Shown here: piece after piece, positions 37,939-53,061 of the stretch
How the letters are laid out: every line of letters starts with the position of its first letter
Numbering within the stretch: position 1 is the first letter of the stretch
Assembly: GCA_025667525.1 (NCBI GenBank)
Contig: CM046881.1
Coordinates: 499,865,627-499,929,626 of the forward strand
Origin: Glebionis coronaria
Taxonomy: Eukaryota; Streptophyta; Magnoliopsida; Asterales; Asteraceae
Length of the DNA stretch: 64,000 nucleotides
Reading direction: 5' to 3'
Made by a program: the position numbers and the translations under genes
The notes under the pieces: generated by a model
The model's input: only the letters and a program-made list of their open reading frames with translations
What the model was told of the DNA's origin: nothing
Databases searched by the model: none

Positions 37939-40900
37939 TGTGACAATCCGTCAATTTATGGTTGATATTTTATTCTCAAATATTATTTAAAAACATTAAT
38001 TTAATGTTATATTATGAACTCACTCATTTATGGGAAGAAATTTTGATTTACATCTTGAAGTAGCATCGACTACATCTAAACCGGAGGATTCCACGTTACG
38101 TGCTTACGTTTACATACACCGTTTTGGTGACAGTCCGACATTTCAGGAAATAAATTTATCCGTGAATATTATTTTAGGATTTTAATTTTGAGTTGGTTCA
38201 TAAACTCACAAATTTACGAGAAGAGATTAGGACTAACGATTATAATTTAACGTCCTTTACGACTAAACCGGAAACCTTAGGATTACGTATTTACGTTTTC
38301 GAACTCCGTTTTTGATGAGACAATTTTTATTAGATTCGTTTTGTGACGTTGATTCATAATTTATAAAAACGTTTTTCGTAAAACAACCCGAGGGCACGCA
38401 AATCGAGGAAACTAGAATCAAGGAATACCCGTAAATTAGCGGGATGGGACAAAACAAGTTTATCCCACCCCACTAACACATGGTATGGCCAAAAGAGGAC
38501 ACCACATCCATGATGTGGCTCCTTGTAGCTATAATTTTACACATGGAAGCTTAGCTTCACATGAAAGCTAACTTTTCCCACCAAACTAGCAAAAACCACT
38601 AAACATTACCATTTACTTCCATTTCACATGCAAACCACCATAAACACTCTCCTCTCTCTCTAAAATTCGTCCACTATTCATCAAAAACAACCTTCATTTG
38701 ATCTATGATAGCCATAAAATCATGTGTTACTCATACACATGATGATGCTACTTTGAAGCTTTAAAGTTTGGAGGTGATTCTAACATCCAAGGAGAAGATT
38801 TGTTGGTGTCATAGGGCTGATTTTCCAAGAGAAGTTTATAAAGGTTGGTAGACTTGAAGATGATATTGGTTTATCACAAGTTTTGCCATCAAAATCCAAG
38901 CCTTCTTCATCAAAGACTCATCTTTTCATCACTAATGGTGATATAGAGATTGTTCTTCCTATCATCTTGTTATTTTGATTATGTAATCTTGTATTTTCTT
39001 TATTTATGTATATGTATATGATGATGAATGATGATTAAAAATATTATGTGGGGATTTAGCGTTGATAGATTTGATAAACATGGGTAAAAAGATGGAAAAA
39101 CCACATGTAAAAATGGTTAAATCTAGCTTAATAAGATGGCTGTATAAAAACAGTAAGTAACCAAATGTTAAACTGATAAAATGGTGAAGTGGAATCAATA
39201 TACAGTAAGTATTAGGTGTTATACACATGTGAGAGTTGGCCATACAATGGAATCATAAAAATGAGTGAGATATGATCAAAACAAGTTTAGAGTACAAATC
39301 TGCCTATACTGTTTTGGACGAATTTATTAAAATATTTAGAGGTTGATTCATCAGTAGATATATAGGAATAAAATGAAGCAAATATCATTTAGTTTCTATG
39401 ATAAAAAATTTAGGTTATATCTCCTTATAGAACTCAAGATATGATAAAAATGGTGAAGATGAAACTAAACATCAGATTTTGAAAATTAATGTTTAATAGT
39501 ATTATATAAGCACTCAAACTAATATAACATAAAATGTGAATTAAAACCCACTAACTTATGTATTACATTTATATAAATATGTATAAGGATAAATAATCTG
39601 ACATTTTATAAAAAAGGTAGTTTGGTATGTTTTATAAGTTACAAAAACTATAAACATGATTTTTACGACTTTTTCGGCTATTACCGTAAAATTAAACTTT
39701 TTCGCCAATTAAAACTTAGACGATCAAACCCGTCTAATGTAAAGTTTTTAAAAGTCATATACTGATATATATGTACCTAATACAAGTAAAAACCGATAAT
39801 ACCCGAACAATATGACATACGGACATTAACGAGCTAAGTTAGCATATTTGGACTAATAATTTAACTAAATAAGTTAAACACTTATAAAACTTACTTACTG
39901 GGCTTAACCCATTTGGGCCCAAAATGTAAAGTATAAATACTGATAATACAAGTATGAAATGGATTAACATAAGTTAATGAACTTATAATAGGCTTATTGG
40001 ACCTAAAACGCGTAAATAGGTAAAACTAGTAAACTAGTAAAAAGTTACCAATACATAAACACTAAAACGAGTAAATGAGAATATGTAAACCCACTTGATC
40101 ATCATATATATAAAATCATCATATGTATATTTGTTATTTTTATAAAATCATTGGACAAAAGTCTAAGACGAATATTATTTGTCTAGGTTTCCGTGATTGA
40201 AGCACGTACCATACATCCAAATCGCCGATAACCGCCTTCCCACATCAACATGAGTTCATAGCCTCGCACTCTTTTTAAATGTTTTTATGAAATGTTTTAT
40301 AAACCCGCGAGGGAGATAACATGTTAGTTTTGATAAAATAGGACACCAATTGTCCCGATTATTTGTTTATTGATTTGGACCCAAATGATTGTATGACCCG
40401 ATGAATGAATATATGACCCGATAAATGAAATGAAATGGATTATTAAAGTTAGGTTATGTCACTAAAAGTCCCATTATCATGAATTGTGAACTACCGGGAT
40501 TTGGTAGACGCTTATGCATATAATAGTACTATTTGTGGACGATCACCCCAGTTCGCGCCTTGACGGTTGATCCCCGTCGTGCCACATTGATTGGTAAGCG
40601 AATTTATGTATGAGAAGATTTACACAAGCGTGATTATTATGAAGACACACTAATTTAGATGGGAAAATGAGTTTCGGGTTAGCTACCCATTGTTTGTTGT
40701 AGTAAGGTAACAATGTCATGCGGCTTATAATAATCTAATTAACGAAATACTGCTTTATGCATTGAATTACGATACATTGCCTGACTAGCAATACAGGGTC
40801 TTATCATTGATATTATGTTCGTGTTTTGGTTTTATATAACCATATTCATATAACGGTTTTTATTTAATCTATACAACGTTATAAAACGTATTGTTTGATG

Positions 40901-41395
40901 TTTTTAACGACAATGGTTCGTATAATGATTTTGAAGGCGAAAGCCTATATTATGATTTTTGATAAGGATTTGTATAAAATGACTTTGGCTATTTTATGGC
41001 CTATTACAAAGATTTGTACAAAATGATTTTTGGTAATAATTTTATACCGATGTTATATTGATGGATTTAATTAAAACTCTATGAATTCACTCGGCGTTTT
41101 CGCTGACCTTTTCTTTTAACATGTTTTATCTCAGGTACTTGAAAGTAATGCTCGGGAAGACGACAAAGAATTCATGGCCCGCACTTAAATAATAATTTCC
41201 ATTCAAATGCTTTGTAAAACCTGTATGAAATACAATGACTTGGGACCTATGTAAATTTGATATTTATGAATGGAAATGCTTTTATTTTTAAACGACGCGA
41301 TTTTTATGCGTTGTCTATGATGTGAGTAATGTGCTATCCCGTAACACCAACGAGTCTTCCACTGTATTGAGTTGTATAAATTTGGGGGTGTTACA
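37939..41395 (+). repeat. Element B 5' LTR
   Basis: Has a purine tract on its left and a primer-binding site on its right. It contains two diverged copies of a segment of about 110-120 bp (about 38000-38115 and 38185-38302, offset 187 bp), both with aaaccgga. LTR A has one hybrid copy. Confidence 0.9.
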
Positions 41396-41398
41396 GTT

Positions 41399-41411
41399 TG
41401 GTACCAGAGCT
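41399..41411 (+). promoter_or_regulatory. Primer-binding site of element B
   Basis: TGGTACCAGAGCT three bases after the LTR end, identical to element A. Confidence 0.8.
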
Positions 41412-41573
41412 CTCGTTATAGAGAATGAAAGATTTTTAAAACCAAGGTTTTGAATAAAACATTTCAAAATCTTTTAACTATAAGCATTTTTCTAAAAATG
41501 TATAAAAATCTTTTGACTATAACGGTGCTGAAGAATTCCCGAGTTACCGACAAGGCCAGACTGAGAAGTGTTA

Positions 41574-41810
<237 letters not shown>

Positions 41811-41811
41811 T

Positions 41812-44800
41812 GTAATTTGATTACATGATTGTTTGATGATTATTTCTATATTTATACGAGGTATTTATATGACGTAGATTGTCACAAGAAACCCTAACTT
41901 CCCTAGTAATTAATCGAAGCTATTTCCGTAGGAATTCTAGCTATTCCAGATCTAAACCAAGTTGTGGATATCTATGATCCCAACAAATGGTTGATATTCG
42001 TAGAATGTTGATATTAGTTTATTACGATATTAAAGAAGAATTAGCGAGATTAAATCTGATATCGATGTCATGACGATCTTTCCTTATAGAGTGGAGTTTG
42101 AAAAAACGTTACCACCTAGAAAGGTGTCATCTGATTCGTTGTCACCCAATTCTTAAAATTGAAATCGAAAGGGGTGAATGTTGCACTTGAGGCTGTCATT
42201 GGAACCATTACCCAAAAGCCTCATGCCACTAGTACCTTTCCGAGAAGTCTAATTGAATGTGAGAGTCATTTCATACTAGTGACTCATTTGATAACTATTG
42301 TTGTAAGTGCTATAGGATTGGAAATTAAGTGTTGATCATATCGAGCTTTTATTGCCCTTTTAAGGTTTATGAATAAGGTTGAAAGTATTGGAAAATGAGG
42401 TAGGATATTGCCTTGAGTATAAGTTGATTGAGACTTGAATAAAGTAAAAATTTAAACCGTATGGAATATGAGATTAATAAGAGGAAGTTGTTAAGTTCTG
42501 TGATTGAACTCTAAGGTTTTAATTGATTGTAGGTTCATGTTAAGGGTTGTTCCTAGGCCATTGTCCAATGACGAGGATGCCAGTGTCCAATAAATAAATT
42601 GAAGAAATCTTCTTTTGAATTGGGACCGATGGATCTTTCGGGACATTTGGAACACCTAATGACTCTTGTAGATTAGTATTCATTGTGGTATCTTTTAAAA
42701 ATAATCCCTAACTTAACTGAGACATCAGTTGGTAGGATGAGTTCTTGGTATTGTATGACATAGTGACACGTAATGTGTTACGGTACAGTTTGACTTGTTT
42801 GTGATTAACGAAAAGAATACCTTTGATTGCTAAATCCTACATGTATCTATGTTATCTATCTTTTCTTGCTTCTTCCTGATGCTCGCATTAGTGATGCAAC
42901 CATTGAACAAGTACTCATCTCAATTTGAGTTACATTGTGGATTATTCTTCCTGAGTGCCATCGAGGTCATGAACCTCATAATAAAGTGGCTAAGCTCATT
43001 TCCCATTATATTGTAGTTAGTTCTTGGTGAACAACTCTTCATCACTCTTTTTGCAGATCACTCATTGTTTTTATAAGATACAATATTATCCCTTGAAAAA
43101 AATTGAATTTTCATCACTACAAGGATTATTCAAAGTGAGATTTATAAGTGATTGTTTTCATAACAAAGAAAATCTTTGTAAATTTATTTTTGATTCTTAT
43201 TTAAGAATTAAGCATGAAAATTTTTTTATTATAAACATGATGATAAAATTATGACGAACTTAGTATTGCATCGTTAATCTTGAAATTGTATATAGTTGCG
43301 CGCCTACATACAATTTGGAAGTGACCATGCAAGGCTGATTAGTAGTCAGCATGAAATTATTAATAAACACTAAATTTTCTTTGAAGATTGTGAAAGATTA
43401 AATTTTATGAGAGCTGCAAGAAGTGAAAAATAGGGACATAGTGTTAGGGACACCTACATATGTGCCTATAGCATCTATTCTTCTGACTCGAATTTAATCA
43501 TCTGTGGAAATTGTCTTATTTGACAATTGACAATTCTTTCTTGTCCGATTCTCCCGTAGTGAGATTCTTTGGAAAAGTATTTGATTACCGAGTGATGATA
43601 GCCGATTGGATGTATCGACGTTCCTATCATTTCTTTTGATTTGATTTCATTTGAATGACCCGGGTAACGATCCGAGGAGCTTTCAAATGCGTACTCAAAT
43701 TATGAAAACATGGGATATATTCATATTCATTAAATGTTTTTGTCTGTATCTGATTTGAAATTCTCTCCCGTAGATTATGCGTTGACCTTACTCTTTTAAG
43801 GTTAGTTATGTATCTAGATATCCTTGAACTTGTGAAGGATTATGAGTTATTATTAGTCTTTTGAGAAATTCACATCTTATCGACAACAATGAAACTAGAA
43901 AGTTAATAGTGCCAGTAAAATGGATTGATTGATTATGACATGACGACATTGTCTTAATTGATGGGAACTCGAGTAGAATTCCCCTAAAAGATAAGATGTT
44001 GATTATCAAAAGTGATCTAAAGAATTCTTGATGGATGACCATATCCTGCATTTAGACTTGAAATTATACCGTGAATGGTTGTGAATTAGTCATAGATATT
44101 ATAATCTAGAAAGAACCTAATATGAATTTATTAAAAAATGTTTCTATTATCTAAAACTTTAGAAGGTATTTGTTGGTAAATTACCTAGACTTTTGCCATT
44201 AAGGCAAGTTGAAATTGGTATTGATTATATTCCCAGTGCTGCACTTGTGGCATGTACACTGTACATCAGCACCATCTAACTTAAAAGAATTACCGTACAA
44301 CTGAGAGAGTTGTCGTAGAAAGCTTTTATTCTACCAAGCTCGTCATCATGAAGAGATATGGTGTTATTATTTCTTATATTTATTGATTACCGTGAACTAG
44401 GTAAATTGACGATTAAAATCTATATCCACTACCCAAGATGATAGAATGTTAGATCATTTACAAGGTTCTAGAGTATATTCAAAAATTTGATCCACGGCAT
44501 GGTTATCATCAATTTCGCGTCCACGGAAAAGATTATCTATTCCAATCACTACATTCAGAACTCGTAATGAAGATTACGAGTTTCATGTTTTGTCGTTTGG
44601 ATTGACTAATACACATGTAGCATTCATAAATTTGATGAATCACGTGTGTAGGCTGTAAATTGAAAAATTCATGCTTGAGATCATTAAGGACAATTTGTTT
44701 GTATATAAGAATAAGAAGAAGTTAATAATTATTTATAGACTACCCTGAGTTGGCCGAGCATTGAAAACATGTACCTTGAATAATTAACATGTGATTTAAG

Positions 44801-46925
44801 ACTTAATCCTTTATATTAATTGACCGTGAGATTAATAGATAATGGGATCTATATTGACTTTTCAAAAATTTGAGCCATTTAAGATTTTGGGTTTTTCCAA
44901 AAAGAAAATGCAAATATGTTTTGACAAATGTTTTATCGAAAAGAACTTTGAGGGATTATTCCCTTATACCCAAATCATTTAACTAAACTCCTGTTTAGGG
45001 GTAAATGTTTGTGTATACCTCAAGACAACCTAAGAGGGATTGAGGAAACCATTTAAACCATGACTTGAAATTTGAAACGACAATTTTTGCTTTTCAACTA
45101 AGAAATTTTTTACCAAAGTATAAACAAAGATTTTTCAAACATTTACGAATCTTATTAATTATTTTCGATAAATCAACAAAAATCTTGTTAGTAAAATTCA
45201 AATTTATTTTGAACATTTTTATATAATTGGTCGAACTAAGAAATTTAATTTTTTTACGTTTACGTTTCATAAAAATTAAATATTTATTATTTAATTACTT
45301 GTAGTAATTATTGACACTTTAAACGTCAGATTGAGCAAAACTGATAAAAACAATAGTGGAGGTAGAACTAAGACTTAGAAAATGTGAAGAAATAATTTTC
45401 GAATAAATACGGTCATGATAATTATTTCATCAGGAAAAGTGAATGTAAATACTGACACATTATGTAGAAAAGATAAAGAACCAATTAGGACATGTTCCTT
45501 AATAATGAAGGTGCAAAATAAATTGCCGAACGATATAAAAATAAACAATATTTGTAAAAAGGATAATATAGATAATAAAAAGGGGTTCGCGGCTAATGTG
45601 AACCATTAGAATTGAGAAGCCAATGGCGTTAAATGTTTTAAAGGCCACTTGTGGTTGCCTAAATATGGAGATTGTGAGATGTAGTTATGTTGGAATCTTG
45701 TAAGTATAAGTATTCTATTCTTGTCATTTCTGATTTAATGTATCATTATCAGAAGAAGTTGTACTGATGAAAAATTATGAAGGCATACATCGCCTCATAC
45801 ATTAGTAAACATCTAACTATTGCAAAGGTCATCATCTGAATTTGATTCGATTTGGGTCATCGTCGACAGACTGACCAAATCTCCTAATATCATTCCTGTT
45901 AATGATAGATTCTCGATGAAGAGATTGACTCTTTGTATTTAAAGGAGTTGTGTAAACATGGTGTGTCTGTATCGATCATCTCTATCAAGGTCCTCGCTTC
46001 ACATCGGATTTCTAGAGATTTGCTCAGAAGTCACTGAGAACGAATCTTGATGAGAGTACTGTACCACCCCAATCGAAGGGACGAGGTAAAGTAACGATAC
46101 AAAATACTATAAGCGATGTTTTATGTTTGAATGATTGACCTTTGGTAATAAACTGTAAAATCGTTTTCCTTTGGAGAGATTATCCTTGATAATTATCGTA
46201 TTAGGATAAAGATCGAATCTTATGAGGATATATATTAGAGCATCTGTAAGCAGGAGTTGGGATGAAGACATCCGACATACACCCATTGTGAGTTGGACAT
46301 GTCTTTTAGGTTTAAGGTTTCCTATGATGACAAACCTAACCTTACAAAATACCCGACCCGCGAGACCTGAAATGATTGTTGAAATTAGGATCTGATTATT
46401 GATCGCCGGTAGTGGGCAGGAGGTTATGTGAATATGAAGTGTAGATCTTGAAGTGTCAGATGGGTAGCGAAGTTATGCCAAAAAATTTCACCATGGAAAG
46501 ATGAATGGATGATCTGAAAGATCATGGGATATAAGTCCTCGTTGTATGAGACCATTGAGATGATGTAAAAAGTTGGTTTGAAAGGCATATAAGCTGGATC
46601 TACCCTAGGACTTCAAGAGCTGCGTGAATTATGTTTCGTATATCTAACTTGATGAAATGTCTATCAAGTGAAAAACTGATCACTTCTTGATAAAGTTTAG
46701 ATCGGCGAAAAGTTGCATTCATCAAAAACCCGTGAACATCATGGATAGAGAAAGTAAGTCAACATTAAGCTTGATCTTATTCCCGTAGTTATGTTTGATG
46801 AAAATCGCGTATTGTAATGGATTACACTTATGAGAAAAGATCGGATGTGTAGGAAATACCCACAAGGATTTAACTCTATAAGAAGCGAGTAGTAAGATAA
46901 GATGATCTTTGAGGACAAAGATCCT
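41812..46925 (+). pseudogene. Decayed gag-pol of element B
   Basis: Readable scraps only. At about 44500-44520 the text gives GYHQFRV, and at about 44575-44660 YEFHVLSFGLTN and then NLMNHVCR: the RT palm region with frameshifts. At 45839-45880 it gives DSIWVIVDRLTKS of integrase. At 46013-46015 a stop replaces the Trp after the DPRF region, as in element A. Everything between is broken by many stops. The gag region could not be recognised. Confidence 0.75.
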
Positions 46926-46941
46926 GTTTAGGGGTAAATGC
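46926..46941 (+). promoter_or_regulatory. Polypurine tract of element B
   Basis: gtttaggggtaaatgc directly before the 3' LTR, matching the tract of element A. Confidence 0.7.
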
Positions 46942-49900
46942 TGTGACAATCCGTCAATTTATGGTTGATATTTTATTCTCAAATATTATTTAAAAACATT
47001 ATTTTAATGTTATATTATGAACTCACTCATTTATGGGAAGAAATTTGGATTTACATCTTGAAGTAGCATCGACTACATCTAAACCGGAGGATTCCACGTT
47101 ACGTGCTTACGTTTACATACACCGTTTTGGTGACAGTCCGACATTTTAGGAATAAATTTATCCGTGAATATTATTTTAGGATTTTAATTTTTAGTTGGTT
47201 CATAAACTCACAAATTTACGAGAAGAGATTAGGACTTACGATTATAATTTAACGTCCTTTATAACTAAACCGGAAACCTTAGGATTACGTATTTACGTTT
47301 CGAACTCCGTTTTTGATGAGACAATTTTTATTAGATTCGTTTTGTGCCGTTGATTCATAATTTATAAAAACGTTTTTCGTAAAACGACCCGAGAGCACGC
47401 AAATCGAGGAAAATAGAATCAAGGAATAACCGTAAATTAGCGGGATGGGACAAAACAAGTTTATCCCACCCCACTAACACATGGGATGGCCAAAAGAGGA
47501 CACCACATCCATGATGTGGCACCCTTGTAGCTATAAGCTTACACATGGAAGCTTAGCTTCAAATGAAAGCTAACTTTTCCCACCAAACTAGAAAAAACCA
47601 CTAAACTTTACCATTTACTTCCATTTCACATGCAAACCACCATAAACACTCTCCTGTCTCTCTAAAATTCGTCCACTATTCATCAAAAACAACCCTCATT
47701 TGATCTATGATAGCCATAAAATCATGTGTTACTCATACACATGATGATGCTACTTTGAAGCTTTGAAGATTGGAGTTGATTCTAACATCCAAGGAGAAGA
47801 TTTGTTGGTGTCATAGGGCTGATTTTCCATGAGAAGTTTATAAAGGTTGGTAGACTTGAAGATGATATTGGTTTATCACAAGTTTTGCCATCAAAATCCA
47901 AGCCTTCCTCATCAAAGACTCATCTTCTCATCACTAATGGTGATATAGAGATTGTTCTTCCTATCCTCTTGTTATTTTGATTATGTAATCTTGTATTTTC
48001 TTTATTTATGTATATGTATATGATGATGAATGATGATTAAAAATATTATGTGGGGATTTAGTGTTGTTAGATTTGATAAACATGGGTAAAAAGATGGAAA
48101 AACCACATGTAAAAATGGTTAAATCTTGCTTAATAAGATGGCTGTATAAAAACAGTAAGTAACCAAATGTTAAACTTATAAAATGGTGAAATGGAATCAA
48201 TATACAGTAAGTATTAGGTGTTATACACATGTGAGACTTGGTCATACAATGGAATCATAAAAATGAGTGAGATATGATCAAAACAAGTTTAGAGTGCAAA
48301 TCTGCCTTTACTGTATTGGACGAATTTATTAAAATATTTAGAGGTTGATTCATCAGTAGCTATACAGGAATAAAATGAAGCACATATCATTTTGTTTCTG
48401 TGATAAAAATTTAAGGTTGTATCTCCTTATTGAACTCAAGATATGATAAAAATGGTAAATATGAAACTAAAAATCAGATTTTGAAGAATTAATGTTTAAT
48501 AGTATTATATAAGCACTCAAACTAATATAACATAAAATGTGAATTAAAACCCACTAACTTATATATTACGTTTATATAAATATGTATAAGGATAAATAAA
48601 TGGACATTTTATAAAAATGGTAGTTTGGTAAGTTTTATAAGTTATAAAAACTATAAACATGATTTTTACGACTTTTTCGGCTATTACCGTAAAATTAACG
48701 TTTTTCGCCAATTAAAACTTAGACGATCAAACCTGTCTAATGTAATGTTTTTAAAGGTCATATACTGATATATAAGTACCTAATACAAGTAAAAACCGAT
48801 AATACCCGAACTATATGACATACGGACATAAACGAGCTAAGTTAGCATATTTGGACTAATAATTTAACTAAATAAGTTAAACACTTATAAAAATTACTTA
48901 TTGGGCTTAACCCATTTGGGCCCAAAATGTAAAGTATAAATACTGATAATACGAGTATGAAATGGATTAACATAAGTTAATGAAGTTATAATAGGCTTAT
49001 TGGACCGAAAACACGTAAATAGGTAAAACTAGTAAACTAGTAAAAAGTTACCAATACATAAACACTAAAACGAGTAAATGAGAATATGTAAACCCACTTG
49101 ATCATCATATATATAAAATCATCATATGTATATTTGTTATTTTTATAAAATCATTGGACAAAAGTCTAAGACGAATATTATTTGTCTAGGTTTCCGTGAT
49201 TGAAGCACGTACCGTACATCCAAATCGCCGATAACCGCCTTCCCACATCAACGTGAGTTCATAGCCTCGCACTCTTTTTAAATGTTTTTATGAAATGTTT
49301 TATAAACCCGCGAGGGAGATAACATGTTAGTTTTGATAAAATAGGACACCATTTGTCCCGATTATTTGTTTATTGATTTGGACCCAAATGATTGTATGAC
49401 TCGATGAATGAATATATGACCCGATAAATGAAATGAAATGGATTATTAAAGTTAGGTTATGTCACTAAAAGTCCCATTAGCATGAATTGTGAGCTACCGG
49501 GATTTGGTAGACGCTTATGCATATAATAGTACTATTTGGGGACGATCACCCCAGTTCGCGCCTTGACGGTTGATCCCCGTCGTGCCACATTGATTGGTAA
49601 GCGAATTTATGTATGAGAAGATTTACACAAGCGTGATTATTGTGAAGACACACTAATTTAGATGCGCAAATGAGTTTCGGGTTAGCTACCCATTGTTTGT
49701 TGTAGTAAGGTAACAATGTCATGCGGCTTATAATAATCCAATTAACGAAATACTGCTTTATGCATTGAATTACGATACATTGCCTGACTAGCAATACAGG
49801 GTCTTATCATTTATATTATGTTTGTGTTTTGGTTTTATATAACCATATTCATATAACGGTTTTTATTTAATCTATACAACGTTATAAAACGTATTGTATG

Positions 49901-50398
49901 ATGTTTTTAACAACAATGGTTCGTATAATGATTTTGAAGGCGAAAGCCTATATTATGATTTTTGATAAGGATTTGTATAAAATGACTTTGGCTATTTTAT
50001 GGTCTATTACAAAGATTTGTACAAAATGATTTTCGGTAATAATTTTATACCGATGTTATATTGATGGATTTAATTAAAACTCTATGAATTCACTCGGCGT
50101 TTTCCCTGACCTTTTCTTTTAACATGTTTTATCTCAGGTACTTGAAAGTAATTCTCGGGAAGACGACAAAGAATTCATGGCCCGCACTTAAATAATAATT
50201 TCCATTCAAATGCTTTGTAAAACCTGTATGAAATACAATGACTTGGGACCTATGTAAATTTGATATTTATGAATGTAAATGCTTTTATTATTAAACGACG
50301 CGATTTTTATGCGTTGTCTATGATGTGAGTAATGTGTTATCCCGTAACACCAACGAGTCTTCCGCTGTATTAAGTTGTATAAATTTGGGGTTGTTACA
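46942..50398 (+). repeat. Element B 3' LTR
   Basis: Same length as the 5' LTR and very similar. It ends ggggttgttaca. The following text from 50400 is element C LTR. Confidence 0.9.
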
Positions 50399-50399
50399 T

Positions 50400-52607
50400 A
50401 ATGGGTTTCGGTTTGGCCAAGCCGACCACCACCAAGACCATACGGTCTTGGTTGGTGCGTGTTGGTCCCACGGCAGCAGTAAAACACGGGGTACCCCGAG
50501 TTGGTTCGGGTACGGTGTCGATTTCATGTCCGGTTCATTGTTTTTAGCTTAGATCCGGTTCATGGTGTATGTTTAGTTTTTTTTTATGTGTATGATCTTA
50601 TATTAAAAAATAAATTAATAAAATGATATGATTAATTTAATAACATTACTTAGGTTATTAATTACTAATAATCATGAAATTAACTAACCTAAGTATTTGT
50701 ATATTTAAGACTTATAATTAATTAATTATTTTAAAACCATGGATATAATTAATTAATTTACATGACTTATGTTATATTATTAATATATAATAATACATAT
50801 TTTAACCTAAGTATTTAACTTATTTAATTAAAAACATGTTATACTTTAATTAAATATTTTAACCTATAGTTTAATTTAATTACATGAAATAATTATTAAA
50901 CTATACATTATATCATATGACTTAGAAAATAATCATGAAAACACTTAGGCTTATATACTTAGCTTATTTAACCATCTTATTTCTAATTATGGAAACTTTC
51001 TATTTTTGGAAACTTAATTAAATAAGGCAGCTAATCTATTTATGGAAACCTTCTATTTTTAGAAACTTATTTATTTCAGGCAGCTAATCTATTTATGGAA
51101 ACTTATTTAATTAAGGCAGCTAATATATTTATGGAAACTTTCTATTTTTAGAAACTTATCTATTTTAAGCAGTAAATCTATTTTTGGAAACTTTCTATTT
51201 TTGGAAACTTTCTATTTTTGGAAACTTTCTATTTTTGGAAACATTCTATTTTTGGTAACTTTCTATTTTTGGAAACTTTCTATTTTTTGGAAACTTTCTA
51301 TTTTTGGAAACTTTCTATTTTTGGAAACTTTCTATTTTAGGAAAACTACTATTTTTGAAAGTTACTTACTATTACACAGTAAGTATAATAACACATGAAA
51401 TACCAGAAATACTTAATCAGATTAAACATAATGTAAGATAAATACAGTTTAAGGCTTTTAAACAGTAAAACATGGTAAGAACACATAAAATAAGCTAAGA
51501 CATGACATAAAACCAGCTTCGTATTTAGTAAGCAGATACTTATTCATGTATGTATTTATGTAGCACTAGTGATTCGGAAGTAGGATTCCTCTCAGTTCGT
51601 CTTCTTCGTTCACTGGACATAAGGTACGGATTCCCGTCCTTTCAGTATGGACATTCATTCCTTATTAGGATTCCCCGTATGCAGCCAACTGTTTTCCCGT
51701 AGTATAAGTTACGTGTTTGATTGCGTATGTTTAATTAAGATTACCTATAGCCATATACATGCATGACAAGTTTCACCTAGTTATGGAGGTACCATAACAA
51801 TAACATTAGAGGCACTGATGTTATGACTTCACCACGGCGGAGTGATTGCTCGTGGCGTCCCTTCAGCTTTTGGCCATTTATATTATATTTATCATATGGG
51901 GCGTATGGGTGCATCCTAGTTACATGTTTTTATTCAGGATTTCATGGTGAATCTGGTGTGTGCCTTGCATCCTTCACAAGGAGCTGATCCCTCCTACCCA
52001 AAAACCAGTATATTAAATTAGAGGCAGCCCCTCTATTTGCATGATGAGGTCACCCCTCCAAGTATTCATGCACGGTGGATTTTCATGACCTATATTGGCT
52101 AATGGTAAAATATGACAAACAGTCTTTATAAGATAAACATAAGACTTTCAAACTATTAAACCAGTTTTATCAAGACTTAACCAGGTTACTCGGGACTTAG
52201 TTTTTCTTCTGTTGTTATTATGTTATATGCTTATCCTATTCATGCCCTATTGTACATCCGTGCACTGAGCGTATTTGCTCAGCCGTTTTCCTTTTCTATG
52301 TTCCCAAAACGGCAGGTACTCAGGGACGCTCGTAGATGCTAAGAGTACGTGCATATGGACAGGAAGCTGTCTAGCCTTCTTTACTTTATGCATTTCCTTT
52401 CTTATGATACTTATGCTTTGGACATTGTTTAGTCCTTTCCTTTATTATACTATGTTTGTGTGTGATGAGCTTTACTTTTGGACTACCGATGTTTGATTCC
52501 AGTATTTTCCTTTTAAGGTCAAGTAATGTTTAGACATTTTTCCTTGTATGCTTTGATGACACGCCATAATTGCTGTGATATTTCCATTTCCAAAATAGGG
52601 TGTTACA
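50400..52607 (+). repeat. Element C 5' LTR, right-hand part
   Basis: Begins aatgggtttcggtttggcc, as at 58760, and ends ggtgttaca just before the primer site. 50590-50980 is very AT-rich (taattaatta runs). It is followed by a minisatellite and then more balanced sequence. Confidence 0.85.
50990..51352. repeat. Minisatellite in the element C LTR
   Basis: Tandem copies of a 17-18-bp unit, ggaaactttctatttttg, tightest at 51185-51345. A looser version interspersed with aaggcagctaatctattta precedes it. Confidence 0.9.
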
Positions 52608-52611
52608 ATTA

Positions 52612-52624
52612 TGGTATCAGAGCC
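52612..52624 (+). promoter_or_regulatory. Primer-binding site of element C (initiator-Met tRNA)
   Basis: TGGTATCAGAGCC four bases after the LTR end, a full match to the usual plant initiator-Met primer site. Confidence 0.9.
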
Positions 52625-53061
52625 AAGGCTTCGACCTGTAGGCTCTCAAATATAACTTGTGATTAGTGGGTAGTCACTACGGTCTTCCTAGAACTGACAG
52701 TTGTTTTCATGCATTCATCATTTTTAAGCATGCATATACATGTCATTGTTGCAGGGTTTTTGACTAAGTAATGGTTGGTACAGGACTGGCCCTATTTAGT
52801 CGCATGTGTTTTATCGAAACTTTTAGATTTGGGACCGACCCATAGGTGTCCCCTCGCTATGTCTTTTGTTTTGGGTGAACTCACCAGAGGCGTTCACACT
52901 CGAGCATACAAAAGTTTTCATAAAACTGCATCATGCATTTATACACAAAGTTTTCTTGCATAAAATCTTTCTCGTGAAATTTTGGTATAAATTTTTTTTT
53001 CATGTATATATATATTTTATGTTTGATCTGTTTAATCATATGTTTTATGTTATACTGTCAG
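52625..53061 (+). other. 5' leader of element C gag
   Basis: Non-coding. The last 100 bases are very AT-rich and end tatactgtcag directly before the gag ATG. That is a good plant splice-acceptor context, so a leader intron is possible; I could not fix its donor. Confidence 0.4.

Noticed and set aside
51201..51398. 65-codon Phe/Trp-rich frame
   Set aside because: Read-through of the 17-18-bp minisatellite in the C LTR.
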